The notes beneath the pieces were generated by a model, which saw only the letters and a program-made list of their open reading frames with translations, ran no database searches and was not told the DNA's origin. Below, piece by piece: positions 25,805 to 34,731 of a stretch of 64,000 nt of DNA. This DNA comes from Nocardioides albertanoniae. GTDB taxonomy: Bacteria > Actinomycetota > Actinomycetes > Propionibacteriales > Nocardioidaceae. The first letter of the stretch is position 1, and the number at the start of each line of letters is the position of its first letter. Both the position numbers and the translations under genes were made by a program. Location of the stretch: assembly GCF_006716315.1 (NCBI RefSeq), contig NZ_VFOV01000001.1, positions 4,906,508 through 4,970,507 of the forward strand, given 5' to 3'.

Positions 25805-26497
25805 ATGACTGTGACTGCCCAGATCCGCCGAGGAACCGCCCGATTCACCGAACGTCCCCCTGGCCTCCGACCAGGAAGAATGACCTGGCACACCTACTCC
25901 TTCGGCCCCTTCTACGACCCTGACCGCATCGGCTTCGGGCCGATCGTGACCTACGACGAGCACCTGCTGCGCAACGGCGAGGGCTTCGACACGCACCACC
26001 ATGCGGGAGTCACCATCCTGACCTGGCCGCTGTCGGGCGAGGTGACCCACACCGACTCGACAGGCACCACCGCGACCGTGGCGCCGGGACAGCTCGGCGT
26101 CTTCGCCAGCGGCGACGGCGTCGACCACTCCGAGGTCGCGTCGGCTGCCGGCACCCGGTTCATCCAGGCGTGGATCTCCGGGAGCACCGGCGACCCGACG
26201 TACGCCGTCCGCGACGTCGCCGCGCGTGAGGGCGAGTGGACCGAGGCGGTGCGCCTGGAGCAGGGCACGCTGTGGATCGGCCACGTCGGCTCCTCCGGCC
26301 CGGCCGAGATCACCCTCCCCGACGCGCGCCTGCGGCACCTCCACGTCGCCTCCGGCGCGCTGCTGCGCAGCGGCATGGCCGAGCCGCTCGCCGCCGGCGA
26401 CGCCTACGAGATCACCGCCGACGAGGGCGCGGAGTCAACGCCGTTCACGATCAGCGCCGGGGTGCCGACCGAGCTGCTGCTGTGGTGCTTCGAGTAG
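25805..26497 (+). CDS. Pirin-like bicupin protein
   Basis: 230 residues from ATG 25805. The pirin N-cupin is shown by FGPFYDPDRIGFGPIVTYDEHLL, the metal-type GFDTHHHAGVTILTWPLSGEVTH and GVDHSE. Members of this family include quercetin 2,3-dioxygenases and redox-sensing nuclear proteins; many are of unknown role. A start further in (ATG 25880) would cut a conserved strand, so the upstream ATG is preferred even though it leaves 9 bp to the GH1-fold start. Confidence 0.85.
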   Translation: MTVTAQIRRGTARFTERPPGLRPGRMTWHTYSFGPFYDPDRIGFGPIVTYDEHLLRNGEGFDTHHHAGVTILTWPLSGEVTHTDSTGTTATVAPGQLGVFASGDGVDHSEVASAAGTRFIQAWISGSTGDPTYAVRDVAAREGEWTEAVRLEQGTLWIGHVGSSGPAEITLPDARLRHLHVASGALLRSGMAEPLAAGDAYEITADEGAESTPFTISAGVPTELLLWCFE

Positions 26498-26656
26498 CTC
26501 GCAGCCGAACCTTGCGGCGGTCGGCTCCGTACCTGATTTGGGTGATCAGAATTTGATTGTCGCTTGATCCTTCTGACCCTGACCGCACCTTGATCCCAGG
26601 CCGGCTGTCTCGAGGCGCCTGGCTCCTCATCACTCAGTGGGTTCAAAGGAGAAGTC

Positions 26657-27451
26657 ATGTTCAAGAAGCTCATGGGACAGGTCCCGACCGTCGTCATCGC
26701 CGCCACCACCGCGGCCATCTTCGGCGGCGGTGGCGCCTACGCCGCCGCCCAGATCACGTCGGCACAGATCAAGGACCAGACCATCCAGTCCCGTGACATC
26801 GCCGCCCAGGGCGTCGGCACCTCGGAGATTCGCAACCAGACCATCGAGTCCGGCGACATCGGCGAGGCCGGCGTCGGTGCGTCCGAGATCCGCAACGGAT
26901 CCATCACCAGCGCCGACATCAACGACTCCACCGAGAAGTACCTCAAGGGGCAGAGGGGCGACACCGGCGCGCCGGGCACTCCGGGCGCGCCGGGCACTCC
27001 GGGCGCACCCGGCAAGGACGGCGTCGTGTCGCCGATCTACTCGGACACCGAGCTCGTGACCGTGAAGGACGTCGGCGGCTCGTTCGGCAAGTTCACCGGA
27101 ACCGTCCGCGCCACCCTGCTCGACACGATCGAGCTCACCCCCGGCACGTACGTCCTCTCCTCGGAGGGCTTCTTCCTCAACAACGACACCACCAGCGGCA
27201 AGACCCGGATGCAGCTCGCGGTCCGCGTGAACGACGGCACCGACTGGGGCAAGGACCTCGGCACCTGCTTCACCGGCGCGATCAGCACGCTGACCAACCG
27301 CGAGTCCCACTGCTCCTCCACCCGCGTGGTCGAGATCGCGGAGGGCGAGAAGGTCGACGTGTACGCCTTCGGCTACGCCGACGACCAGGGCAGCGCCGAC
27401 AGCGGCAAGGTCGACGCCAAGTCCTTCGTGACGGCCATCCCGGTTCAGTGA
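26657..27451 (+). CDS. Secreted protein with heptad-like repeats and a short collagen-like segment
   Basis: 264 residues from ATG 26657, with AAAGGAG 7 bases upstream. The N-terminal hydrophobic segment (VPTVVIAATTAAIFGGGGAYA) is a signal or anchor. Residues 35-95 hold repeats of the type SxxIKDQTIQSRDI, IRNQTIESGDI, IRNGSITSADI. A collagen-like run of GAPGTP triplets (about 100-115) precedes a beta-rich C-terminal domain with two Cys. The layout suggests a trimeric surface fibre with a globular head. Function is unknown. Confidence 0.7.
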   Translation: MFKKLMGQVPTVVIAATTAAIFGGGGAYAAAQITSAQIKDQTIQSRDIAAQGVGTSEIRNQTIESGDIGEAGVGASEIRNGSITSADINDSTEKYLKGQRGDTGAPGTPGAPGTPGAPGKDGVVSPIYSDTELVTVKDVGGSFGKFTGTVRATLLDTIELTPGTYVLSSEGFFLNNDTTSGKTRMQLAVRVNDGTDWGKDLGTCFTGAISTLTNRESHCSSTRVVEIAEGEKVDVYAFGYADDQGSADSGKVDAKSFVTAIPVQ

Positions 27452-27470
27452 TCTGACCAGCCGAGGTCTC

Positions 27471-27505
27471 CTGCCCGGCTCAGGATGTGGGGGTGAGCCG
27501 GGCAG
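27471..27505. terminator. Hairpin terminator after the collagen-like gene
   Basis: CTGCCCGGCTCA (27471-27482) pairs with TGAGCCGGGCAG (27494-27505) around an 11-base loop, 20 bp after the stop codon. Confidence 0.7.
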
Positions 27506-27582
27506 GCACTGAACAGCACGCACGAAGGTCAGGTGACCGCCGCGGGGGTGGCGGTCATCCGACCGTTTTCCAGAGGAACCGG

Positions 27583-29040
27583 TCAGTCGGCGGCGATCCC
27601 GACGTACGTCGTCTCCAGATACTCATCGATGCCCTCGAAGCCGCCTTCGCGGCCGAAACCGGACGACTTCATCCCGCCGAACGGCGCGGCCGGGTTCGAC
27701 AGGAGCCCGGTGTTGACGCCGACCATGCCGTAGTCGAGCGACTCGGCCATCCGGATGGTGCGGGAGAGGTCGCGGGTGTAGACGTAGGAGGCCAGGCCGT
27801 ACTCGGTCGCGTTGGCCTTCGAGACCGCCTCGTCCTCGGTGGTGAACGTCGTGATCGGCGCGACCGGGCCGAAGATCTCCTGGGCGTTGATCTCCGCGTC
27901 GGCGGGCACGTCGGAGAGCACGGTGGGCGTGAAGAAGTATCCGGGCCCCGACGGCGCCGAGCCGCCGGTGAGCACCTTCGCGCCGCCCTCGACGGCGGCG
28001 GAGACCAGCGAGGTCACCGAGTCGACGGCCTTCTCGTCGATGAGCGGCCCCACCTGCGTACCGTCGTCCTGGCCGCGGCCCACGACCAGCGCCCCCATCC
28101 GCGAGGCCAGCTTCGTGGCGAACTCCTCGGCGACGTCGGTGTGGACGAGGAAGCGGTTGGCGGAGGTGCAGGCCTCGCCCATGTTGCGCATCTTCGCGAC
28201 CATCGCGCCCTCGACCGCGGCGTCGACATCAGCGTCGTCGAAGACGATGAACGGCGCGTTGCCGCCGAGCTCCATCGACATCCGCTGCAGGTTGTCGGCC
28301 GCCTGCTTCACGAGCGTACGGCCCACCGGCGTCGACCCGGTGAAGGAGATCTTGCGCAGCCGCGGGTCGGCCTGGACCGCCCGGGAGACCTGGGGTGCGG
28401 CGGTGGTGGTGACGACGTTGAGCACGCCGTCGGGCAGCCCGGCCTCGGCCAGGATGGCGGCCAGCGCCAGCATCGTCAGCGGTGTCTGCTCGGCCGGCTT
28501 GACCACCATCGTGCAGCCGGCGGCGATGGCCGGTCCGATCTTGCGGGTGCCCATGGCCAGCGGGAAGTTCCACGGGGTGACGAAGAAGCAGGGGCCGACA
28601 GGCTTGCGCACCGTCAGCAGCCGCGAGCCGCCGACCGGGTTCTCCATCCAGCGGCCGTGGATGCGCGGCGCCTCCTCGGAGAACCAGCGGAAGAACTCGT
28701 TGCCGTAGCTCACCTCGCCCTTGGCCTCGGCCACGGGCTTGCCCATCTCCAGGCTCATCAGGTGGGCCAGGTCGTCGGCCCGTTCATTGATCAGCTCGAA
28801 CGCCGTGCGGAGGATCTCCGCCCGGGTGCGCGGTGGCGTCCTGGCCCAGGAGGCCTGCGCCGCGACGGCAGCGTCGAGCGCCGCGATCGCGTCGCCGACC
28901 GTGCCGTCGGCGACGCTGGTGAGCTCGGAGCCGTCCGCCGGGTCGAGGACGGCGAAGCTCGCGCCACCCTCCGCCTCGCGCCAGCTGCCGCCGATGAAGA
29001 GCCCGTGGTGCTCCGGTGCCAGAAGATCGAGTCCACTCAT
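27583..29040 (-). CDS. gabD: NAD(P)-dependent aldehyde dehydrogenase, succinate-semialdehyde type
   Basis: 485 residues from ATG 29040; ATG 29052 is possible. ALDH motifs are VTPWNFPLAM, ISFTGSTPVGR, MELGGNAPFIV (catalytic Glu) and GEACTSANR (catalytic Cys near 290). The close resemblance to GabD enzymes (SRLLTVRKPVGP, APFGGMKSSGFGREG) suggests succinate semialdehyde oxidation to succinate, but family substrate calls are only moderately reliable. It is a single gene with no aminotransferase next to it. Confidence 0.8.
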   Translation of the reverse strand: MSGLDLLAPEHHGLFIGGSWREAEGGASFAVLDPADGSELTSVADGTVGDAIAALDAAVAAQASWARTPPRTRAEILRTAFELINERADDLAHLMSLEMGKPVAEAKGEVSYGNEFFRWFSEEAPRIHGRWMENPVGGSRLLTVRKPVGPCFFVTPWNFPLAMGTRKIGPAIAAGCTMVVKPAEQTPLTMLALAAILAEAGLPDGVLNVVTTTAAPQVSRAVQADPRLRKISFTGSTPVGRTLVKQAADNLQRMSMELGGNAPFIVFDDADVDAAVEGAMVAKMRNMGEACTSANRFLVHTDVAEEFATKLASRMGALVVGRGQDDGTQVGPLIDEKAVDSVTSLVSAAVEGGAKVLTGGSAPSGPGYFFTPTVLSDVPADAEINAQEIFGPVAPITTFTTEDEAVSKANATEYGLASYVYTRDLSRTIRMAESLDYGMVGVNTGLLSNPAAPFGGMKSSGFGREGGFEGIDEYLETTYVGIAAD

Positions 29041-29075
29041 GACACCGATCAAACCACGCGAGCGATACGCGGCTC

Positions 29076-29085
29076 GTTGATCAAC
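29076..29085. promoter_or_regulatory. Palindrome upstream of the GabD-like gene
   Basis: GTTGATCAAC is a perfect 10-bp palindrome 36 bp upstream of the start, with a related ATTGATCA at 29098. It could be an operator. The rest of the 299-bp spacer to 29339 shows no gene. Confidence 0.3.
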
Positions 29086-29291
29086 ATCTTGTCAACGATT
29101 GATCACCAGTTCGACTGCAAAGAGCCGTACGCGTGACTCGCCGGAACAAGTCTGATTGTCTATCCGTGTCGACGTAGGGAGGGAGCACTTCCAAGCCTCG
29201 ACCGGGCCTCGCGGCCGCAAGGCCGCCAGGCTCGTCCCTACAGCTCCTCTACCGTTCCCCCCGTCGGTGGAGAAGCACTGGGAACTCGAGA

Positions 29292-29316
29292 GTGGCCCGG
29301 CCTCTGGCCGGGCCAC
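29292..29316. terminator. Hairpin terminator after the PBP-lipoprotein gene
   Basis: GTGGCCCGGCC (29292-29302) and GGCCGGGCCAC (29306-29316) form a perfect 11-bp stem with a TCT loop, 23 bp beyond the stop of the minus-strand penicillin-binding protein gene. Confidence 0.8.
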
Positions 29317-29339
29317 ATCCCATTTGCGGGGTTGTCCGC

Positions 29340-31226
29340 TCAGCGCTCGTTGGCCATCCGCAGGAAGGCCTCGAGCAACGGCCCCGAGGTGGCCGCGCCG
29401 TTCTCGCCCTCGTCGACGTAGACGGCGACCGCGAGATCACCCTGCGCGGCGATCATCCAGGTGTGGGTCAGGCGCTTGCCGTTGCGGTCGAACTCCGCCG
29501 TGCCGGTCTTGGCGATGACCGGCTTGCCGGGCACGTCGAGCAGGCCGCGACCGGTGCCGTCGGTGACCACACCGCGGAAGATCGTACGCAGCTGCTCGGC
29601 CTCGTCCTCCGCGAGCGGCTCCACGCCGGACGGCTTCGCGACCTGGCCCTCGACGAGGTTGGGCACCACCGTGTGGCCGGCCTGGATCGACCCGATCACG
29701 GAGGCCATCACGAGCGGCGAGGCGAGCACCTTGCCCTGTCCGATCAGGTCGGCGGCGTGCTCGGTGTCGCTGCCGGGCTCGGGGATCTGCCCGAAGTAGG
29801 AGGTGAAGCCGGCTTCCCGGTCGATGCCGAAGCCGAGGGAAGCGGCGGCCGAGGCGATCTCGGCGTGGCTGATCTCCTCGGCGGCACCGACCATCGCGGT
29901 GTTGCACGACTCGGCGACGGCATGGGCGAGGGTGATCTCGCCGATCGCGGACTTCGGGAACCAGGAGTCGTTGGTGAAGGTCTTGCCGTCGACGGTGGTC
30001 TTGGCCGGGCACTTGACCTGGCTGTCGGCGTTGAACCCCTTGCGCAGGAGCGCCAGGGTGGTGGCAGCCTTGAAGGTCGATCCCGGGGCGGCCTGGCCGT
30101 AGGTGGCCAGGTTCATCTTGTTGTCCTTGCCGTTGGCGGCGGCCAGCACGGCTCCGTCGCTGGGCCGGATGGCGACCAGGGCGCTCTCGGGCTTGACGCG
30201 CTTGAGCACCTTCTCCGCACTCTTCTGCAGCCCCTCGTCGAGCGTGATGGTCAGCGACTGACCGTCGACGGGGTCGGTGTTGTAGAGGTTCTTGAGCACC
30301 TCGCCCTTGTCGTCGACCACCGTGACCTGCAGGCCGGGTTTGCCGCTCAGCCGGTCGTCGTAGCGGGCCTGCAGCCCGGAGAGGCCGGCATGATCGCCCG
30401 GAAGGTAGGTGCCGGGCTTCTTCTTCATCATCTCCGCGGTCACCTCGCCGACGATGCCGACGACCGGGGAGGCGAACTGCTTGGTCGGACCGAGCGGGAG
30501 GGTGCGGTTGAGCATGGCGGCGCCCTTGATCTTGGCGATCCGGTCTCGCTTCGCCTTCGTCATCATCGGCTTGCGGATCGAGAGGGCCTCGACGAAGGCC
30601 TTGGCGCCGGCCGCTCTGACCCGCTTGGCGTAGCGCTTCGGGTTGATGTCGACGATCTTGGCGATGTCACGGGCGGCGGCCGGCGCCGCGACGGGGTCGA
30701 TCAGCGTCTTGTCGATGCCGACCGTGACGACCGGGCGGTCGGCGATGAGGGTCGCGCCCGACGTGCTCATGATCTCGCCGCGCTGCTGCTGCACGGTCTC
30801 GACGTGGAGGCTTCGGCCCTCGGTGAGCACGGGCGAGACGACCGTCGGCTCCCAGACGAACTCCCACGTGTCGCCCTTCTTGGCGAGCTCGACCTCCGAC
30901 TGGTAGGTCCACTTGCCTCCCGGCAGACCCCAAGCCCAGGTCAGCGTCGACTTGGCTCGGTCGGCACCGTTGCCGGTGAAGGTCGGCTTGGTCGCCGACA
31001 CGTGCGGGGCGCCCAGCTTGCCGAACAGGTTGCCGGTGAGGTCACCGTATTCGTCGGCCACGGCGGCCGGGTCGGTCTTCGCGACGAAGTCGACGCTCGT
31101 GAACGTGCCGGTCTCCAGAGCCGAGGTCAGGGACGACATGCTCGGTCCGGGGTCCTTGGCCCCACCGCAGGCAGCAAGCAGCGGTAAAGCAACGGCAAGG
31201 GCCGTGATGCCCCGGAAGACTCGCAT
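29340..31226 (-). CDS. Penicillin-binding lipoprotein (class B transpeptidase with NTF2-like N-domain)
   Basis: 628 residues. The signal peptide ends in lipobox LLAAC, so the protein is tethered outside by lipid. An NTF2-like MecA N-terminal domain (about 30-150) and a dimerisation region precede the transpeptidase domain, with PGSTFKAAT (SxxK), ESCNTA (SxN) and AKTGTAE (KTG) all intact. It cross-links peptidoglycan peptides. The layout matches mycobacterial PBP-lipo (Rv2864c type). It is a single gene; terminators flank it on both sides. Confidence 0.9.
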   Translation of the reverse strand: MRVFRGITALAVALPLLAACGGAKDPGPSMSSLTSALETGTFTSVDFVAKTDPAAVADEYGDLTGNLFGKLGAPHVSATKPTFTGNGADRAKSTLTWAWGLPGGKWTYQSEVELAKKGDTWEFVWEPTVVSPVLTEGRSLHVETVQQQRGEIMSTSGATLIADRPVVTVGIDKTLIDPVAAPAAARDIAKIVDINPKRYAKRVRAAGAKAFVEALSIRKPMMTKAKRDRIAKIKGAAMLNRTLPLGPTKQFASPVVGIVGEVTAEMMKKKPGTYLPGDHAGLSGLQARYDDRLSGKPGLQVTVVDDKGEVLKNLYNTDPVDGQSLTITLDEGLQKSAEKVLKRVKPESALVAIRPSDGAVLAAANGKDNKMNLATYGQAAPGSTFKAATTLALLRKGFNADSQVKCPAKTTVDGKTFTNDSWFPKSAIGEITLAHAVAESCNTAMVGAAEEISHAEIASAAASLGFGIDREAGFTSYFGQIPEPGSDTEHAADLIGQGKVLASPLVMASVIGSIQAGHTVVPNLVEGQVAKPSGVEPLAEDEAEQLRTIFRGVVTDGTGRGLLDVPGKPVIAKTGTAEFDRNGKRLTHTWMIAAQGDLAVAVYVDEGENGAATSGPLLEAFLRMANER

Positions 31227-31285
31227 GGAACGGTTCTATCAGCCGCGACCCCAACAGTGGGTTACACCTCCTCAACGCGGGAGTT

Positions 31286-31326
31286 GTGAAGCTGGGCACG
31301 ACCGGTCCGGCCGCGCCCAGCTTCAC
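31286..31326. terminator. Hairpin terminator after the SGNH hydrolase gene
   Basis: GTGAAGCTGGGC (31286-31297) pairs with GCCCAGCTTCAC (31315-31326); an inner CCGG-rich stem fills the loop. It lies 9 bp past the minus-strand stop at 31335. Confidence 0.8.
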
Positions 31327-31334
31327 CACCCGGG

Positions 31335-32423
31335 TCAGTGGGTCGCCAGCCAGGCGTCCAGGTCGACGCCGCGCTCGTCGGCGAGCTTCTCCAGGAGCTC
31401 ACGGCTCGGGGGCTGGAACACCTCCGGCTCGATGTGACGGTCACGGGCGGCGTACGTCCTCTGCTTGGCCGCCTGTGCCGGACCGGCCGCCTCTGCGTCG
31501 GCGATCACCGCCGGGCTCGTGGCGGTGGCGGCGCCGGTGAGCGGAGGGCTCACCAGCGGTGTGAAGCCGTCGCGGTGACCGGCCGCGTTGGCGTGATACG
31601 ACTCCTCGATCGGGCTGGAGAGCCCGTTGACCCACTCCACGTCGTCACAGACCGCGTGACCGGTGAACCGGCTGATCGGGTTGACGTACGTGAAGCCGGC
31701 AGCGCTCGCGCGGGAGGCCGTGGTGTCGTTGAGCAGCACCGCGGTGTCGTTGAGGAGGGCTTCGTCCTCCGGGCTGAAGTAGGTGCCCGCGTTGCAGTCC
31801 TCGCCCATGAAGAGCTTCGGATAGCCCACGACCACCACCTTCGCGCCGGGTGCGCGCGAGCTGATCTGGGAGTAGAGGTTGCCGAGGCTGCCGGGCAGCG
31901 TGTTGCGGATGTAGTTCTGAGCGCCGGCGACCGCGCCGGGGCAGTCGCTCGCCCAGGCCGGCAGAGCGCACTCGGTGACCACGTCGACGAAGCCGGCGTC
32001 GTTGCCGCCGATCGAGATCGTGACGAACTTGGTCGAGGTCGACAGGGCGCTGATCTGGTTGTTGGTGACATCGGGGACTCGCGCGCCCGAGCAGGCGCGG
32101 AAGTTCAGCGAGTAGCCCTTCGCCGCGGAGATCAGGCTCGCGTAGGCCAACGGCGAACGCTTGCAGGTGGTGCCGTCGTCGATGTAGCTCCGGGTGCCGA
32201 CTCCTGAGGCGTAGGAGTCGCCAAGTGCTACGTAGGGCTCGCCAGCTGCTGCTGAAGCGGAGCTCGAAGCGATGTGCACTGCTGAAGCGGAGCTCGAAGC
32301 AATGGGCACCGCTGCTGAAGCTGGCGATCCGGAGGCGGCGGCCAGGCCGGCGCCGAGGAGGGAGAGGGTTGTGAGGGAGACCGCGAGGCGGACTTTGGAC
32401 AGGCGGAAGGTCGAACCGATCAT
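31335..32423 (-). CDS. Secreted SGNH/GDSL-family hydrolase
   Basis: 362 residues. A signal peptide (VRLAVSLTTLSLLGAGLAAA) is followed by a repeated SSSASA linker. Catalytic blocks are VALGDSYASG (Ser), FRACSGARV (Gly region), ISIGGNDAGF (Asn) and YHANAAGHR (His). Six Cys in the domain fit the secreted actinobacterial lipase/esterase type. It probably cleaves esters outside the cell. A 28-residue charged tail after the His block is unusual. A 30-bp direct duplication lies in the linker region. Confidence 0.88.
   Translation of the reverse strand: MIGSTFRLSKVRLAVSLTTLSLLGAGLAAASGSPASAAVPIASSSASAVHIASSSASAAAGEPYVALGDSYASGVGTRSYIDDGTTCKRSPLAYASLISAAKGYSLNFRACSGARVPDVTNNQISALSTSTKFVTISIGGNDAGFVDVVTECALPAWASDCPGAVAGAQNYIRNTLPGSLGNLYSQISSRAPGAKVVVVGYPKLFMGEDCNAGTYFSPEDEALLNDTAVLLNDTTASRASAAGFTYVNPISRFTGHAVCDDVEWVNGLSSPIEESYHANAAGHRDGFTPLVSPPLTGAATATSPAVIADAEAAGPAQAAKQRTYAARDRHIEPEVFQPPSRELLEKLADERGVDLDAWLATH
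32251..32310. repeat. 30-bp tandem duplication inside the SGNH hydrolase gene
   Basis: 32251-32280 and 32281-32310 differ at three positions. In protein they give PIASSSASA-VHIASSSASA just after the signal peptide, lengthening the linker by one unit in frame. Confidence 0.85.
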
Positions 32424-32441
32424 GGCAACTCCCGAGGTCCG

Positions 32442-32461
32442 GGGCCACCGGTCGGTGGCCC
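32442..32461. terminator. Short hairpin between the MMPL and SGNH genes
   Basis: GGGCCACC (32442-32449) and GGTGGCCC (32454-32461) form an 8-bp stem with a 4-base loop, 80 bp past the stop of the minus-strand MMPL gene and 19 bp before the SGNH start. Confidence 0.5.
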
Positions 32462-32540
32462 GTTCACTATTCGGTTCTACGCCTTCTTCCGCCTGCCCGC
32501 AGGCCTTCGTTGCACGTTTTACCTGACTCCTGGAATCCGT

Positions 32541-34643
32541 TTACCTCGGGTTGCCTTCGATGTTCTGCAGCCGAGGCAGGGCTCGATCGAGCCAGCCGGG
32601 AAGCCACCAGGCACCCGCGCCGAGGAGCCGCATCACCGCCGGGACCACCAGGCAACGTACGACGAGGGCGTCGAGCAGCACCGCCACCGCCATCACGAAG
32701 CCCATCTCCTGCAGCATCCGGTCGGGGCTGAACCAGAAGGCGCCGAAGACCACCACCATGATCGCGCCGGCCGCGGTGATGACACCGCCGGTGTTCGCCA
32801 GGCCCTCGCGCACGGCCTCCTGCGCGTCGCCGCTGCGCAGCCACTCCTCGCGCATCCGCGAGATCAGGAAGACCTCGTAGTCCATCGAGAGCCCGAAGAC
32901 GATCGCGAACGTCATCACCGGCAGGAAGGCCTCGATCGGCCCCGGCTCGACACCGAGCAGCCCCTCCTGGAAGACGTACGTCATCGCGCCCATCGAGGCG
33001 CCGATCGAGATCAGGTTGAGCACGGCCGCCTTGATCGCCACCGCGACCGAGCGGAAGACGCACATCAGCAGCAGCGCGGAGAGACCGACCACGAGACCGA
33101 TGAAGAGCGGCAGCTTCTTGCCGACCGCGTCGGAGTAGTCGATCAGCGCCGCGGTGGAGCCGCCGACGAGCACGTCGTCGCCGAGGTCTTCGCGCAGATC
33201 CTTGACCAGCTCGGTGGTCGCCTCGTCCTGCGGGCCCGTCTCCGGGAAGGCGATCGAGGTGAACACCGCGCCGTCGTCCGACGGCTGCGGCGGCGTCACG
33301 GCGGCCACACCGGCGTACGCCTGGGTCTTCTCGTACGCCGCGGCGGCCTGCGCCTGCGAGCCCTCGGTCACGACCACGAGCGGGCCGTTGGCGCCGGGCC
33401 CGAACTTGTCGCTGACCAGGTCGTATGCCTTGCGCGTCGTCGAGGAGGCGTCATCGTTGCCGGCGTCGGCGAAGCCGAGCTGGAGGCCGAGCACGGGAGT
33501 CGCGAGGGCTCCGAGGGCGACCAGGGAGACGAGCAGCGCCACCCACGGGTGCCGCTGCACCCCACGCGCCCACGCCCGCCAGCCGCGGCCGGGCTCGCGA
33601 CGGGACCGGGCCGCGTGGCGGCGTACGGACTTCTCCAGGCGCTTGCCGAAGAGCGTGAGCAGTGACGGGAGCAGGGTGACCGCGGCGATCATCGTCATCG
33701 CAACGGTGAGCGCGACGCCGAGCACGACGCCCTGGATCGAGGTCAGCTGCAGCACGTAGAGGCCACAGAGCGCCAGGATCACGCTGACGCCGGCGAAGAG
33801 CACGGAGCGGCCGGCGGTGTCGATGGCGGTCGCGGCGGCGTCCTCACGGGTGGCGCCGTGGAGCAGCTCGCTGCGGTAGCGGGAGAAGACCAGCAGCGCG
33901 TAGTCGATGCCCACGCCGAGCCCGACGATCATCAGCATCGGCGCGGTGTAGTCGGGGATCGTGGTCACGTGGGAGAGCAGCGTGACCACGCCGAAGGTCG
34001 TGCCGACCGCGAAGATCGCAGTGATCAGCGGCAGGCTCGCGGCCAGGAACGAGCCGAACATGAACAGCATGACCACGAGGGCCGCCAGCATCCCGATCCC
34101 TTCCGAGCTGCCGCCCTCGCCCTCGTTGACTTCGCGCATCGAGTCGCCCGCCATCTCGACCTGGAGGTCGCCGGCCGAGGTGTCGTCGGCCAGCTCGAGG
34201 AACGGCTCGTAGGTGCTGATCGGCAGCTCGCCCGGCTCGGCATCCATCACGACGGTGACCAGTGCGGTCGTGCCGTCCTCGCTCACCGAGCCTCGCTGCG
34301 GGTCGGCGGGCTCGACGGTCTCGACGTGCGGGAGCGCGGCGAGGTCGGCGACCAGGTCGTCGACGGCTTGCCGGTCGGTGTTCCAACCGCGCTCGTCATG
34401 GATGACCGCGCGCACCTCGTCACCGTTCGATCCGCCGTGCTTCGCCTGCAGCTCGGCCATCTCCTGCGACTGGGTGCCCGGGATGTCGAAGGAGTTGCGG
34501 TAGTCGTCGCCGATGCCTTGCGCGGCCGCCGTCACACCCACCAGGACGACCACCCACAACAGCAGGGCGGTCCAGTGATGGCGTTGCGAGAAGGACGCCA
34601 GCCGCCGCAGCGGGCTGGGTCTCGGGGTGGTCTGGATGGTCAT
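32541..34643 (-). CDS. MMPL/RND-family membrane transporter
   Basis: 700 residues from ATG 34643 (AAGGAG 7 bases upstream; ATG 34646 is adjacent). Two halves each start with one helix and an outer loop and then five helices, giving about 12 helices. The proton-relay Asp-Tyr pairs are GIDYALLVFSRYR (first half) and SMDYEVFLISRMR (second half). Such proteins export lipids or hydrophobic drugs using the proton gradient. It is divergent from a PadR repressor gene, so it is probably repressed by PadR and induced by its substrate. Confidence 0.9.
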   Translation of the reverse strand: MTIQTTPRPSPLRRLASFSQRHHWTALLLWVVVLVGVTAAAQGIGDDYRNSFDIPGTQSQEMAELQAKHGGSNGDEVRAVIHDERGWNTDRQAVDDLVADLAALPHVETVEPADPQRGSVSEDGTTALVTVVMDAEPGELPISTYEPFLELADDTSAGDLQVEMAGDSMREVNEGEGGSSEGIGMLAALVVMLFMFGSFLAASLPLITAIFAVGTTFGVVTLLSHVTTIPDYTAPMLMIVGLGVGIDYALLVFSRYRSELLHGATREDAAATAIDTAGRSVLFAGVSVILALCGLYVLQLTSIQGVVLGVALTVAMTMIAAVTLLPSLLTLFGKRLEKSVRRHAARSRREPGRGWRAWARGVQRHPWVALLVSLVALGALATPVLGLQLGFADAGNDDASSTTRKAYDLVSDKFGPGANGPLVVVTEGSQAQAAAAYEKTQAYAGVAAVTPPQPSDDGAVFTSIAFPETGPQDEATTELVKDLREDLGDDVLVGGSTAALIDYSDAVGKKLPLFIGLVVGLSALLLMCVFRSVAVAIKAAVLNLISIGASMGAMTYVFQEGLLGVEPGPIEAFLPVMTFAIVFGLSMDYEVFLISRMREEWLRSGDAQEAVREGLANTGGVITAAGAIMVVVFGAFWFSPDRMLQEMGFVMAVAVLLDALVVRCLVVPAVMRLLGAGAWWLPGWLDRALPRLQNIEGNPR

Positions 34644-34674
34644 CATGTCTCCTTGTCGCTTATGCCTGGCTACG

Positions 34675-34731
34675 TGTAGACAGACAACATGTACGGAGAC
34701 AATGTACGTCGGGCTGTGTAGGCTGTCTACA
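34675..34731. promoter_or_regulatory. Candidate PadR operator region
   Basis: TGTAGACAG (34675-34683) and CTGTCTACA (34723-34731) are perfect inverted 9-mers, 39 bp apart, bracketing two direct ATGTAC copies (34689-34694 and 34702-34707). The whole 87-bp divergent spacer between MMPL and padR is AT-rich for this genome. PadR sites typically contain ATGT/ACAT halves, as here. Confidence 0.55.

Noticed and set aside
24545..26344. Upstream extension of the GH1-fold gene by 183 codons
   Set aside because: The extension is antisense to the pirin gene and lacks GH1 features; the family start motif begins at 25795.
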